Origin: Candidatus Absconditabacterales bacterium
GTDB lineage: Bacteria; Patescibacteria; JAEDAM01; Absconditabacterales; Absconditicoccaceae
Reading direction: 5' to 3'
DNA length: 9,908 nt
NCBI GenBank assembly: GCA_938010495.1
Contig: CALLUT010000013.1
Span: 1-9,908, forward strand
Shown here: one piece after another, positions 1 to 7,711 of the stretch
Position numbering within the stretch: position 1 is the first letter of the stretch
How the letters are laid out: each line of letters opens with the position of its first letter
Position numbers and translations under genes: made by a program
Notes under the pieces: model-generated
The model's input: only the letters and a program-made list of their open reading frames with translations
The model's database searches: none
What the model was told of the DNA's origin: nothing

Positions 1-546
1 TCTGATAATAGTCCAGACACAGATTTTATAGCTGAAGTTAATGACCAACAAAACGATCAATTAGACTGAGTTGAATTAGACTCTGATAAAGAAGTTGAAC
101 AAGAAAATTTCCAGGAAAAAGAAACAATAGTTGCTCAGCCAATACCTCAAGAATGACCACATAGATGTCCTCATCCTTTTGGAAAATATCCATTGAGTCA
201 TGGTGACACAATAATCGCTTTTGAAAAAGATGAGGTTGTGTATCCTGATGAATGCCAACAACAAGAAAGGCTTTGCCAGTATTGATCAATACAATGAACA
301 TTTACCTATGAAAGTTGTGTACAATACTGAAGTGCATGCGTATGACCTGATTGATCAAGTTTTGCTCATAATCAAAGAGGTACGTATTATCAATATGAGT
401 CAGTAACAGGAGTACATGAAGATTGAGAGGATATCTGTCCACGTCAAACAAGAGTGTGTAAGGGGTGAGTGTGGTATACTCTGTGATGAGAAATTTCACC
501 TTATACATTTGTACACAGTTCTTGTAGCGCATCAGTTGGGAACTAA
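1..546 (+). CDS. Cys-rich repeat surface protein, C-terminal part (5' end outside window)
   Basis: The frame is open from the left edge to TAA at 544-546 with TGA read as Gly; 181 residues are visible and the start lies upstream. Residues 1-48 are a highly acidic, Gln/Asn-rich linker. Two related Cys-rich units follow. Unit 1 has Cys56, Cys85, Cys92 and Cys106, with the segments CPHPFG, LSHGDTIIAF and CQQQERLC. Unit 2 has Cys113, Cys146, Cys153 and Cys175, with CPRQTRVC. Both contain a C-x6-C core ending in R-x-C and a later Cys. The pattern resembles the C..PWG...G.SV.AY...C...R.C..G.LSG repeats I know from large secreted proteins of CPR bacteria. Even numbers of Cys per unit suggest disulfides outside the cytoplasm. 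The acidic stretch is probably a linker between domains. The ligand or role is unknown, and a signal peptide cannot be checked here. The protein ends five residues after the last Cys-containing unit, with no membrane anchor at the C-terminus. Confidence 0.8.
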
Positions 547-550
547 CAGA

Positions 551-578
551 TTGAAAAAAATAGGTAAATATATACAAT
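551..578 (+). promoter_or_regulatory. Possible sigma70-type promoter, possibly leaderless
   Basis: TTGAAA at 551-556 and TACAAT at 573-578 are separated by 16 bp, a plausible -35/-10 pair in the gap after the surface-protein stop. The expected start of transcription, about 7 nt past the -10 box, falls at about 585, which is the A of the next gene's ATG, so the transcript could be leaderless. The region is AT-rich and chance matches are common, so this is tentative. Confidence 0.3.
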
Positions 579-584
579 AAAATT

Positions 585-1217
585 ATGAAAATTAAAACAC
601 TTATTTCCCTATCACTATACATTATAGTATTTATATGTCTTTACTGATCATGGAAACATAATTGGTCTTTGCCGTATATATTTATGCGAATTCTTGCTCC
701 ATCACTTTTGATTGTTAAGGATATGTTTTTGTTTGGGAAAATTCGCTATAACCAATGAGTATTATTGGAAAAAATTGATCGAATTTTATTGACTAATGAT
801 GTATCTGAAGGAAAGTTGTCATCATACAAAGCCTTATCTTTTTTGGTTAGAAAATATATATTCCCATTTTTATTAACAGTGTATTTACTCTATTTATTTA
901 TAGAGCAAACGACTTTTATGAATTTACATGTGTCGTCAATTTTTTTATTGATAGATGAAACATATTTATTAACAGGTATATTATTTAGTGCTATAAGTAT
1001 GGTATGATGAGAAGATATTGAAGAACAGTATAGCGTGCATCGTTACTCATTACATATGAAATTTTTCTATTATTTTTTAACAATTATATGTTCTGCAGTT
1101 TGATGATATGTAGTACTATTAAAAGCATTACACTTATGACTGATTTGAATGATTATTGCAAATATTGTTGTTTTGTTATTCTTCTTTTTGTGATTGCTGT
1201 TACTGGAAGAAGAATAG
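585..1217 (+). CDS. Multi-pass membrane protein of unknown function
   Basis: Full-length frame of 210 aa with TGA read as Gly, from ATG 585 to TAG 1215-1217. I do not recognise the family. Hydrophobic segments lie at about residues 5-21, 29-50, 91-107, 116-140, 160-180 and 184-207, so roughly six membrane helices are likely. A longer charged loop (about 51-90) carries LLEKIDWILLTND, and a second hydrophilic stretch is GGEDIEEQYSVHRYS (141-155). The protein ends in an acidic EEE tail. CGA codons at residues 35 (687-689) and 66 (780-782) are read as Trp here. It lies between a surface protein and galE with gaps of 38 and 31 bp. That hints at an envelope role but proves nothing. The downstream half of the frame is interrupted by TGA codons and would be lost under the standard code. 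No Shine-Dalgarno sequence is seen before the ATG. Confidence 0.82.
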
Positions 1218-1222
1218 GTCTT

Positions 1223-1228
1223 TATAAT
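1223..1228 (+). promoter_or_regulatory. Possible -10 box upstream of galE
   Basis: A perfect TATAAT lies 20 nt before the galE ATG, which would give a leader of about 14 nt. No convincing -35 element lies 16-18 bp upstream; the best-placed hexamer, TTACTG at 1200-1205, is poor. In DNA this AT-rich the hexamer alone is weak evidence. Confidence 0.22.
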
Positions 1229-1248
1229 TATAAGTGTTTTTAAAGTCT

Positions 1249-2262
1249 ATGAAAAATATACTAGTAACTTGAGCGACATGATTTTTATGATCACATATGT
1301 GGGTGTGATTGTTAGAACATTGATATAACGTTGTATGAATAGATACATGTGAAAGAAGTTCAGAAAATACTATTAGAAACATAAAGGCAATCACTTGAGA
1401 AGAAGTTGTTTTTTATAAGTATAGCATTTCAGATTCAAATAAATTACTTACTCTCTTAATAGATCATGAGATAGAATGAGTAATTCATTTTGCTTGATAT
1501 AAAGCAGTTTGAGAAAGCTGTGATGAATGATTATTGTATTATGAAAATAATGTTTCTTGAACAGTTAGATTATTGCAATGTATGGAGAAAGCATGAGTAA
1601 AAAATATAATTTTTTCTTCGAGTGCAACAGTATATAATAGTGCTTATCCAGCACCATTTGATGAAAAATCTCCTATATGAGAACCTACTAATCCATATTG
1701 ATCAACCAAATTTCTTGTTGAACAAATACTTGATACATATTGTAAGTGGAGTGACCTCTCTGCTATTTCTCTTAGATATTTTAACCCTGTATGAGCTCAT
1801 AGTTCTCAAAAAATTTGAGAAGATATTCGTTATAGTAATAAATCACTCATTGCATATGTTATGAATACTTTACTTGGGAAACGTGAAATTTTGAGTGTGT
1901 TCTGATGAGATCGGGATACTCCTGATTGAAGTTGTATAAGGGATTTCATAAGCGTTAATGATTTAGTTTTATGACATATTGCAGCATTGGAATATAGTAA
2001 ATCACAATCTGGTTGATGATCTCATGATAAAATTAATTTGTGAACAGGACATTGATTGTCAGTGCTTGAGTTTATTGAAATTGTTAGGTCTGCAACGCAA
2101 CAACCATTAGAGTATAAAATCGATAAAAGAAGACAATGAGATATATGAGTAGTATATGCTAATGTTGATAAAGCAAAACGTTTACTTAAACGGGAAGCAA
2201 CCGATTCTCTTGAAGACGCAATCCGTGCACAATGGTCATATGTTAGATCATTACCGAGTTAG
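1249..2262 (+). CDS. galE: UDP-glucose 4-epimerase (GalE)
   Basis: 337 aa, the usual GalE length. It is an NAD-dependent extended short-chain dehydrogenase that interconverts UDP-Glc and UDP-Gal, and in some members the N-acetyl forms. The Rossmann motif VTGATGFLGSH is at residues 6-16. SSSATVY at 123-129 holds the catalytic Ser (Ser125 by alignment with E. coli Ser124). The YxxxK pair is Tyr150/Lys154 in NPYGSTK. LRYFNPVGAH and the CIRDFISVNDL substrate-binding region follow in the expected order. TGA supplies many glycines, including those of the Rossmann motif. Two CGG codons matter: residue 222 (1912-1914), in GD-x-DTPDG, where the family has Tyr or Trp, and residue 315 (2191-2193), in LLK-x-EATDSLEDA, where the family has the C-terminal Trp of L-x-W-x-x-T/A. 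Both are read as Trp. The gene is followed directly by a hairpin, so it may end the upstream transcription unit. It probably supplies UDP-Gal or UDP-GalNAc to the glycan made downstream. Confidence 0.95.
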
Positions 2263-2265
2263 TAA

Positions 2266-2283
2266 TTCAGTCTTTTGACTGAA
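2266..2283 (+). terminator. Hairpin after galE, possible terminator
   Basis: A perfect 7-bp stem (TTCAGTC and GACTGAA) closes a TTTT loop, starting 4 nt after the galE stop. The T-rich run (TTTATTATTTTTTAT) begins only about 7 nt after the stem, so it is not a textbook intrinsic terminator, and the stem is short. Its place between a gene end and a promoter-like sequence supports a boundary role. Confidence 0.45.
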
Positions 2284-2284
2284 A

Positions 2285-2312
2285 TTGACATTTATTATTT
2301 TTTATGTATAAG
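2285..2312 (+). promoter_or_regulatory. Probable sigma70-type promoter for the rhamnose/glycan operon
   Basis: A perfect TTGACA (2285-2290), a 16-bp T-rich spacer and TATAAG (2307-2312) make the best promoter match in the window. Transcription would start near 2319 and reach the ATG at 2340 after about 20 nt. It lies in the largest gap in the window (2263-2339), right after the galE hairpin, where a new transcription unit is expected. No operator-like repeat is evident. Confidence 0.5.
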
Positions 2313-2339
2313 TATTAGTATTTATATTAAAAAAACACT

Positions 2340-2756
2340 ATGTTACTATCAACAACTTCTGATAACTGACTACAAAGACAACCTATTTTGTGAGATAAGA
2401 TAAGATTTCTATTATCTTGACCAATAGAAGATTCCTTATGAAATGATATTCTTAGATCAAAAGAAATTATTATATCAATCATAAAAGAAAAAGATCCAAG
2501 ATTAGATGATCATATCATATCTGCATACTATAATTGACAATGAAAAAAATGAGTATTGTGACATTATGGTTTATTGTGTGAAGCAGTTAACTGAAACGAA
2601 GCAAAAATGGAACTTGTTTGATGAAATATCTGAACAAGCTTATGAATTGAAAAAGCTAACATTAATCAATTTATACCTTGATTTATGAAAAAGTTAAATC
2701 AAGAAATTAAAAAATCAAATTTCTTATATTCACAAGATATACCTCTCGAAAAATAG
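2340..2756 (+). CDS. Hypothetical protein, 138 aa
   Basis: With TGA read as Gly the frame runs without interruption from ATG 2340 to TAG 2754-2756. Under the standard code it breaks every few codons, so ordinary gene finding would miss it. I do not recognise a family. There is no signal peptide or membrane segment, and the protein looks soluble. It starts MLLSTTSDNGLQ. The centre is rich in Gly and Asn (YYNGQGKKGVLGHYG, residues about 64-78, and LVGGNISGTSLG), and the C-terminal 30 residues are Lys-rich and probably helical. It contains no Trp and no CGA or CGG codon. It is the first gene after the promoter at 2285-2312, 43 bp before rmlB, so it may be co-transcribed with the rhamnose genes. 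No function is proposed. That it is a real gene rests on frame integrity, codon use like its neighbours (TGA glycine, AGA arginine) and fitting neatly between two genes. Confidence 0.72.
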
Positions 2757-2799
2757 TATAAAAACTATATAGTATTTCTATTTACTTTAGTTAATAATA

Positions 2800-3771
2800 A
2801 TGCTTTTTTCAAAAACTATCCTTGTAACAGGATGAGCAGGATTTATTGGTGCAAATTTCTTGAATAAATATGTGTTGTTACACGAAGATATTTTCTTTAT
2901 TAATTTAGATGCTCTTACATACGCAGGTAAACTTGAGAACATAACTGAAGAAGTCACAAATAGTGATAATTACCGTTTTATACAATGTGATATAAGAAAT
3001 TTAGATGCACTAAAAAAAGTATATGAAACCTATCAAATTACTGATTGCATTCATTTTGCTGCTGAATCTCATGTAGATAATAGTATCAAGAATCCGAGTA
3101 TATTCTTGGAAACCAATATAATTGGAACGAATAACCTGTTATTGTGTCACAAAGAAAATAATTGTAAGAGATTTCATTATATTTGAACTGATGAAGTGTA
3201 TGGTGAACTTTCACTAGAAGACTTGTCTATCAAATTTACTGAAAGTACTCCTTTACACCCGCATTCTCCGTATAGTACTTCAAAAGCTTGAGGTGATATG
3301 ATTACACATGCTTTTCATAGAACGTATGGAGTTGACATTATTATTACAAGATGTTCAAATAATTATTGACCATATCAAGATACAGAAAAATTGATCCCAC
3401 GTTTTATTAATCTCCTGATGAACTGAGAAAAAGTTCCTTTATATTGAGACGGGAAAAACGTGAGAGACTGGTTGTATGTAGAAGATCATTGTGATGCTAT
3501 ATGGAAAGTGTTCAATAAGTGAGAAAGTTGAGAAGTATACAATATATGATGAAACAATGAGTATTCTAATAGAGAAATTACAGATATACTATTGTGAGCA
3601 TTTGATAAGTGAGAAGAATCGATTCAATACGTAGAAGATAGAGCAGGACATGACAGAAGATATGCTATTGATAATACTAAAATAACAACTCAGTTATGAC
3701 GATCACCAAAAATAACATTTGAAGAATGAATACAAAAAACTATAGAACGATATAAAAAATATTTAGCTTAA
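2800..3771 (+). CDS. rmlB: dTDP-glucose 4,6-dehydratase (RmlB)
   Basis: 323 aa, within the family's usual 320-360. It catalyses step 2 of dTDP-L-rhamnose synthesis: NAD-dependent conversion of dTDP-D-glucose to dTDP-4-keto-6-deoxyglucose. The Rossmann motif TGGAGFIG is at residues 10-17. The catalytic Thr130-Asp131-Glu132 triad lies in GTDEVYG. The YxxxK pair is Tyr158/Lys162 in SPYSTSKAG. NNYGPYQ, LYGDGKNVRDW and DRAGHDRRYAID follow in the family order. The TDE triad distinguishes RmlB from GalE-type epimerases. CGA codons at residues 301 (3700-3702, LG-x-SPKITFEEGI) and 317 (3748-3750, IE-x-YKKY) fall on the conserved Trp of LGW and of the terminal WY, and are read as Trp. Conserved arginines in the same protein are AGA. 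Nine bp separate it from rmlA, indicating one transcript. No Shine-Dalgarno sequence precedes the ATG. The start is supported by the Rossmann strand beginning at residue 6. Confidence 0.97.
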
Positions 3772-3780
3772 TCTAGTACA

Positions 3781-4644
3781 ATGAAAGGACTTATATTAGC
3801 TTGATGAACATGATCAAGACTACGACCAATAACTCAAGGAATTAGTAAACAACTAATGCCAATTTATGATAAACCAATGATATATTATCCATTGACTACT
3901 TTGCTTGATGCATGAATTAGAGAAATATGAATTATTACAACGCCACAAGATCAAGAATCATTTAGATCACTTTTGTGAGATTGATCTCAACGAGGTTGTT
4001 CTTTTGAATATATAGTGCAACCATCTCCTGATTGATTGGCTCAAGCATTTATATTGTGAGAAGATTTTCTTGGTTGAGATTCAGTATGTTTGGTACTATG
4101 AGACAATATTTTTTATGGATCAAACCTCCACGATTTACTCAGTACAAGTACTTCACCACAATGATGAAAAATCTTTGCATATCCAGTTTCTGATCCAGAA
4201 CGTTATTGAGTAGTGGAATTTGATAAATCGTGAAATATTCTTTCTATAGAAGAGAAACCAGAACAACCAAAGTCAAAGTATGCGGTTCCTTGAATTTATT
4301 TTTTTGATAATAGTGTTGTTGAAGTAGCAAAAAATGTAGAGCCTAGTGAAAGATGAGAATTAGAAATTACTTCAGTAAATGATTGGTATTTACAACAATG
4401 AACATTGTCTGTTGGAGTATTAGATAAATGAACAGCGTGGTTAGATACATGAACAATAGATAGTATGATGGCAGCTTCGCAATTTATTCAAGTAATAGAG
4501 CAAAGACAAGGACTCAAAATAGGATGTCCAGAAGAAGCTGCTTGGAGACAATGATGGATAAGTGATGAACAACTAAGAACATTGGCTAAACCATTAGTGA
4601 AGAGTTGATATGGAAAATATTTACTTGGTCTACTTGATACATAA
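3781..4644 (+). CDS. rmlA: Glucose-1-phosphate thymidylyltransferase (RmlA)
   Basis: 287 aa, matching the family length of about 290. It joins glucose-1-phosphate and dTTP to give dTDP-glucose, the first step of the rhamnose pathway. The nucleotide-binding loop is LAGGTGSRL at residues 6-14, followed by PIT and [27 protein letters not shown] (from residue 80) binds the base and sugar, and VLGDNIFYG holds the metal-binding Asp108. [20 protein letters not shown] and WLDTGT complete the signature. CGA at residue 71 (3991-3993) falls in GDGSQ-x-G, where the family has an invariant Trp. CGA at residue 15 (3823-3825) takes the variable, often aromatic place after GSRL. By hand count about 22 of 32 glycines are TGA. 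The neighbours are 9 bp (rmlB) and 1 bp (rmlC) away. RmlA is usually feedback-inhibited by dTDP-rhamnose; the sequence does not show whether that holds here. Confidence 0.97.
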
Positions 4645-4645
4645 A

Positions 4646-5221
4646 ATGGCATTATTTACTGAAACGCCATTATCTTGAGCGTATATTTTTGAACCAAAAA
4701 TCTTTTGAGATGATAGATGATTTTTTATGGAAACATGGTCTGCAAAAGGGTTTGAAGATAAATGAATTTTTATAAATCGAGTGCAAGACAATCATAGCAA
4801 ATCAAATAAATGAGTGTTGAGATGATTACATTTTCAAACGAAAAAACATCAGGATAAATTGGTAAGAGTAGTTACATGATCTGTGTATGATGTGATAGTT
4901 GATTGTAGAATCTGATCGGAAACATATGGAGATTGGTATGGAATTGTGTTGTCTGCAGAAAATAAAAAACAGCTTCTTGTACCAAAATGATTTGCCCATT
5001 GATTTTTATGTTTGGAAGACAATACAGAATTTCTCTATAAGGTTTCAGATGTTTATGACCCTGGAGGAGAATGATGAGTTACATGGAATGACGAAGAACT
5101 GTGAATAGATTGGCAAACATATTTTGATGAGTATGGAATCGAAACTCCAATACTTTCTGAGAAAGATATTGCGTATCAACCGCGAGATGAACTGCCAGAA
5201 TATTTTTTATATCAATCATAG
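4646..5221 (+). CDS. rmlC: dTDP-4-dehydrorhamnose 3,5-epimerase (RmlC)
   Basis: 191 aa, a cupin-fold epimerase of normal family length (about 180-190). It carries out step 3 of the pathway, inverting C3 and C5 of the 4-keto sugar. The core is VQDNHSKSNKGVLRGLHFQ with catalytic His62. KLVRVVTGSVYDVIVDCR, then LLVPKGFAHGFLCLEDN, then FLYKVSDVYDP with Tyr131 as the likely acid, follow in canonical order. The essential Arg59 of LRGLH is AGA. CGA at residue 45 (4778-4780, just before VQDN, usually aromatic) and at residue 180 (5183-5185, QP-x-DELPEYF) are read as Trp. One base separates it from the rmlA stop, which suggests translational coupling. It is followed 9 bp later by rmlD. The ATG at 4646 puts the start one base past the rmlA TAA, and the N-terminal FTETPLSGAYIFEPK aligns well with the family start. 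Confidence 0.96.
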
Positions 5222-5230
5222 CATTAGAAT

Positions 5231-6085
5231 ATGAAAAAAATTCTAATTACATGATCTCAGTGAATGTTTGCACATGATTTGATTTCTCTGATAGAAAAAA
5301 ACTGATATAAAGTCTTTGGAGTGGATAAAGAAGAGTGCGATATAACTAATCAAGACTCAGTTAGAGCTGTTATTAAACAATTTGATCCCGATCTTGTCAT
5401 AAACTGTGCTGCATATACTGCTGTTGATGATGCTGAAGATATCTGAAAAGAATTGAATTATAGTGTAAATGTTGATTGAGTAAAGATATTAGCACAAGTT
5501 ACATCGGATGCTAATATCCCATTTGTTACAGTATCAACTGATTACGTATTTAATGGAAAAAAAGAATCCTGATACTTGCCAGATGACGCTATGGATCCAA
5601 TCAATGAGTATTGAAAAGCAAAAGCACAATGAGAAAAGAAAGCATTGAAAATTAATCAAAAATCCATCGTTATAAGAACAAGTTGGTTATATGGGGGAGG
5701 GATATGATATAAAAATTTTTATAACACCATGTTGAGTTTAAGTGAAAAATATGATCAACTAAAAGTAGTAAACGATCAATATTGATTGCCAACGTATACT
5801 GTCCATCTAGCTCAATACCTGCTTCATATTTTAAAAAATATCGAGTCGTATTATTGAAGAGTAATTCATTGATGTAATAGCTGAAAGCCAACAACATGGC
5901 ATTGATTTACTCAAGAAATTATGCGTGTTGTAAAAAAAGAAATAACAATCAACCCATGTAGTAGTGATGAGTATCCGGCGAAAGCTGAAAGACCACAGTG
6001 GAGCATTCTACTCTCAGAGGATGAGACATATACAATGCCTGATTGGAAGCAGTGAGTAAAAGAATACGCATGTAGAGTAAACTAA
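5231..6085 (+). CDS. rmlD: dTDP-4-dehydrorhamnose reductase (RmlD)
   Basis: 284 aa, usual length for the family. It reduces dTDP-4-keto-L-rhamnose to dTDP-L-rhamnose with NAD(P)H, the last step of the pathway. The N-terminal motif is ITGSQGMFAHDL (residues 6-17). The usual third Gly of the dinucleotide loop is Ala14, an oddity. VINCAAYTAVDDAE, STDYVFNG (102-109), the YxxxK pair Tyr127/Lys131 in EYGKAKAQGE, IRTSWLYG and AERPQWSIL are all family signatures. ERPQWS corresponds to the RP..S/T substrate-binding segment near the C-terminus. It has no CGA or CGG codon; its Trp codons are TGG and its Arg codons are AGA or CGT. It lies 9 bp after rmlC and completes the set of four pathway enzymes. A 42-bp AT-rich gap with no obvious terminator follows before the nucleotidyltransferase, so transcription probably continues. 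Confidence 0.95.
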
Positions 6086-6127
6086 CTTTATCTGGCAAAA
6101 ACGCCTTAAATTATTACCATAAAATCT

Positions 6128-6583
6128 ATGAATACTACTTGAAAAAAAACATATGTAATTACTTGTTGATACTATAATCCAATTCATCCTTGACACATAG
6201 AATGTTTTGAATTATCAAAGGCACTTTGAGATGAATTACGAGTTATGGTTAATAACGATCATCAAGCACAATTAAAAAGATGAAAACCTTCATTTCAAAA
6301 TGAAGAATTTAGGATGAATATCGTATGAGCATTGTGATCAGTTGATAAAGTTGTTCTTGGTGTAGATCAAGATTTATCAATGTGTGAATCATTGAGAAAA
6401 ACTATTGCTCTTATTCGTGAAGAATCTCCTGATTGTAATATTATTTTTGCCAAATGATGAGATAGGTTTGTTGATAATATACCAGAAGTAGAAGTATGTA
6501 AAGAATTGTGAGTAACTATTGTAGATTGATTATGAGAAAAAACACATAGTAGTAGAGATTACGTCGTTTTAGATGAAGACTAG
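6128..6583 (+). CDS. HxGH nucleotidyltransferase (cytidylyltransferase-like), substrate unknown
   Basis: 151 aa, the size of a single-domain member of the cytidylyltransferase/adenylyltransferase superfamily (as in TagD or RfaE domain II). These enzymes attach a nucleotide to a phosphorylated substrate. The signature NPIHPGH (residues 17-23) holds His20 and His23. LWVMVNNDHQAQLKRGK follows, with a Lys-Arg pair typical of the NTP-binding loop. FAKGGDR and a C-terminal HSSRDYV (the ISST-like NTP-binding motif, about 140-146) complete it. CGA at residue 38 (6239-6241) occupies a hydrophobic strand position and is read as Trp. I know related single-domain proteins with a FANGGDR...NIPE segment from uncultured bacteria and archaea, without a settled substrate. 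Placed 42 bp after rmlD and 1 bp before a glycosyltransferase, it probably activates a phosphorylated sugar or polyol for the same glycan. Glycerol-3-phosphate, a heptose phosphate or another substrate cannot be told apart from sequence alone. Confidence 0.85.
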
Positions 6584-6584
6584 A

Positions 6585-7709
6585 ATGAATAACAAAAAAG
6601 TAACATTGTTGTGACCGTTGCCTCCATGGAAGTGAGTAAGTCAGTATGTAACATGATTAGTTAAATCACTTTGTAACTATGTTTCTGTGGAAGTATTAGA
6701 TTTTTCATCTATGTATCCAAAAAAATTATATCCTTGATGAAATCCAAAACAAGAAAATATAGATCCTCCTTCGTATAAAAATATGATCCATTATTCTCTG
6801 ATATCATGGCGAAATCCAATAAGTTGGGTAAGAGCGTGATTTTCAGTAAATTGAGATGTCTTACATATGCAATATTGGATTTGGTTTCTTTCGCCAGTTT
6901 ACATTGTTGCATGATTGATTAGTAAATATATAAAGAAAGTGCCAGTTGTAATAACGATACATAACGTGCAACCTCATGAGATTGCTTTTTGGAAAATTTG
7001 GTTGGACAAACTTGTGTATAGTGTTGGTGATAAATTTATCGTTCATTCAAAAGATAACAAAACACAACTAGAAAAAATTATTTGAACAAAAAAAGATATT
7101 ACTATCTTTCCACATTGAATAATCATGCCTGAAGTAGAACCAATACATAAAGAACTAGCAAGAAAAAACTTATGAATTTGAAATGAAAAAAAAGTACTAT
7201 TAAATTTTGGTCATATTAGACCCTATAAATGATTGGACACAATGCTTGATGCTTTAGGAGAACTTCTTGAAAGTGATAAATCGTATATATTAATTATCGC
7301 AGGTAAATGTCGAGAAAATCGAGATAAATATCAGTATATAATTGATAAAAAATGATTAGGAAACAATATCCTTAGAATAGAGTGATTCTTGCCTCACAAA
7401 AAAGTTACGGATGTGTTTTGTGCAAGTGATTTGTTAGTGTTGCCTTATACGCACTTTGATGCGCAGAGTTGAGTTGTGGCACTTGGATTATGATATGAAA
7501 TCCCTATGATTGTGAGTGATTTATGATGATTGACGGAGATTATTGACAATCAATATTGTGTTATTAAAAAATGAGAATCTTTATCATGAAAAATAAAATC
7601 TTTAGATATGGAATTAGTCAAAATATACATTGACGAAGTTAAAAATAAATTTTCATGGGAAACTATTGTAAAAAAATATATTGTATTTTATAGTAAGATA
7701 TGTGATTAG
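6585..7709 (+). CDS. GT4-family glycosyltransferase (GT-B fold)
   Basis: 374 aa, typical for a GT-B retaining glycosyltransferase. The N-terminal half starts MNNKKVTLLGPLPPWKGVSQY, where the Gly-rich loop is expected, and holds VLHMQYWIWFLSPVYIVAG, a hydrophobic patch likely to touch the membrane, then TIHNVQPHE. The C-terminal half begins LLNFGHIRPYKGLD (GHIRPYKG at residues 209-216), then IIAGKC, RIEGFLP, SDLLVLPY and DAQSGVVALGLGYEIPMI, ending near SDLGGLTEII. The usual EGFG...E nucleotide-binding motif is replaced by D292-AQSG, a variant I associate with a GT4 subgroup. CGA codons at residues 76, 243 and 246 (6810, 7311 and 7320) are read as Trp; residue 243 takes an aromatic position in GxxY/W-E. 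The ATG lies one base past the preceding TAG. It probably transfers a sugar from a nucleotide donor, possibly dTDP-rhamnose, onto a lipid-linked or growing glycan. Donor and acceptor are not shown. Confidence 0.88.
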
Positions 7710-7711
7710 GA

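Noticed and set aside
221..406. A short plus-strand frame inside the Cys-rich protein
   Set aside because: It is in another frame of the surface-protein gene, whose Cys repeat pattern is clear in frame 1.
302..622. Minus-strand open frames here and around 5670-5897, 6014-6196 and 6709-7046
   Set aside because: They overlap well-recognised or intact plus-strand genes, show no family motif, and arise because TGA-rich sense DNA has few stops in some reverse frames.
2764..2773. Palindrome ACTATATAGT and a TATAGT box just before rmlB, as operator or promoter
   Set aside because: Short and purely AT-rich apart from two C/G pairs; no -35 at the right distance, and such matches are expected by chance here.
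2860..3186. rmlB and other genes looking like pseudogenes with repeated premature stops
   Set aside because: Every interrupting triplet is TGA, never TAA or TAG, and falls on glycine positions. The genes are intact under the recoded reading.
6086..6127. Possible GGC...GCC hairpin terminator after rmlD
   Set aside because: The stem is only 3 bp and no T-tract follows, so it is unlikely to end transcription.
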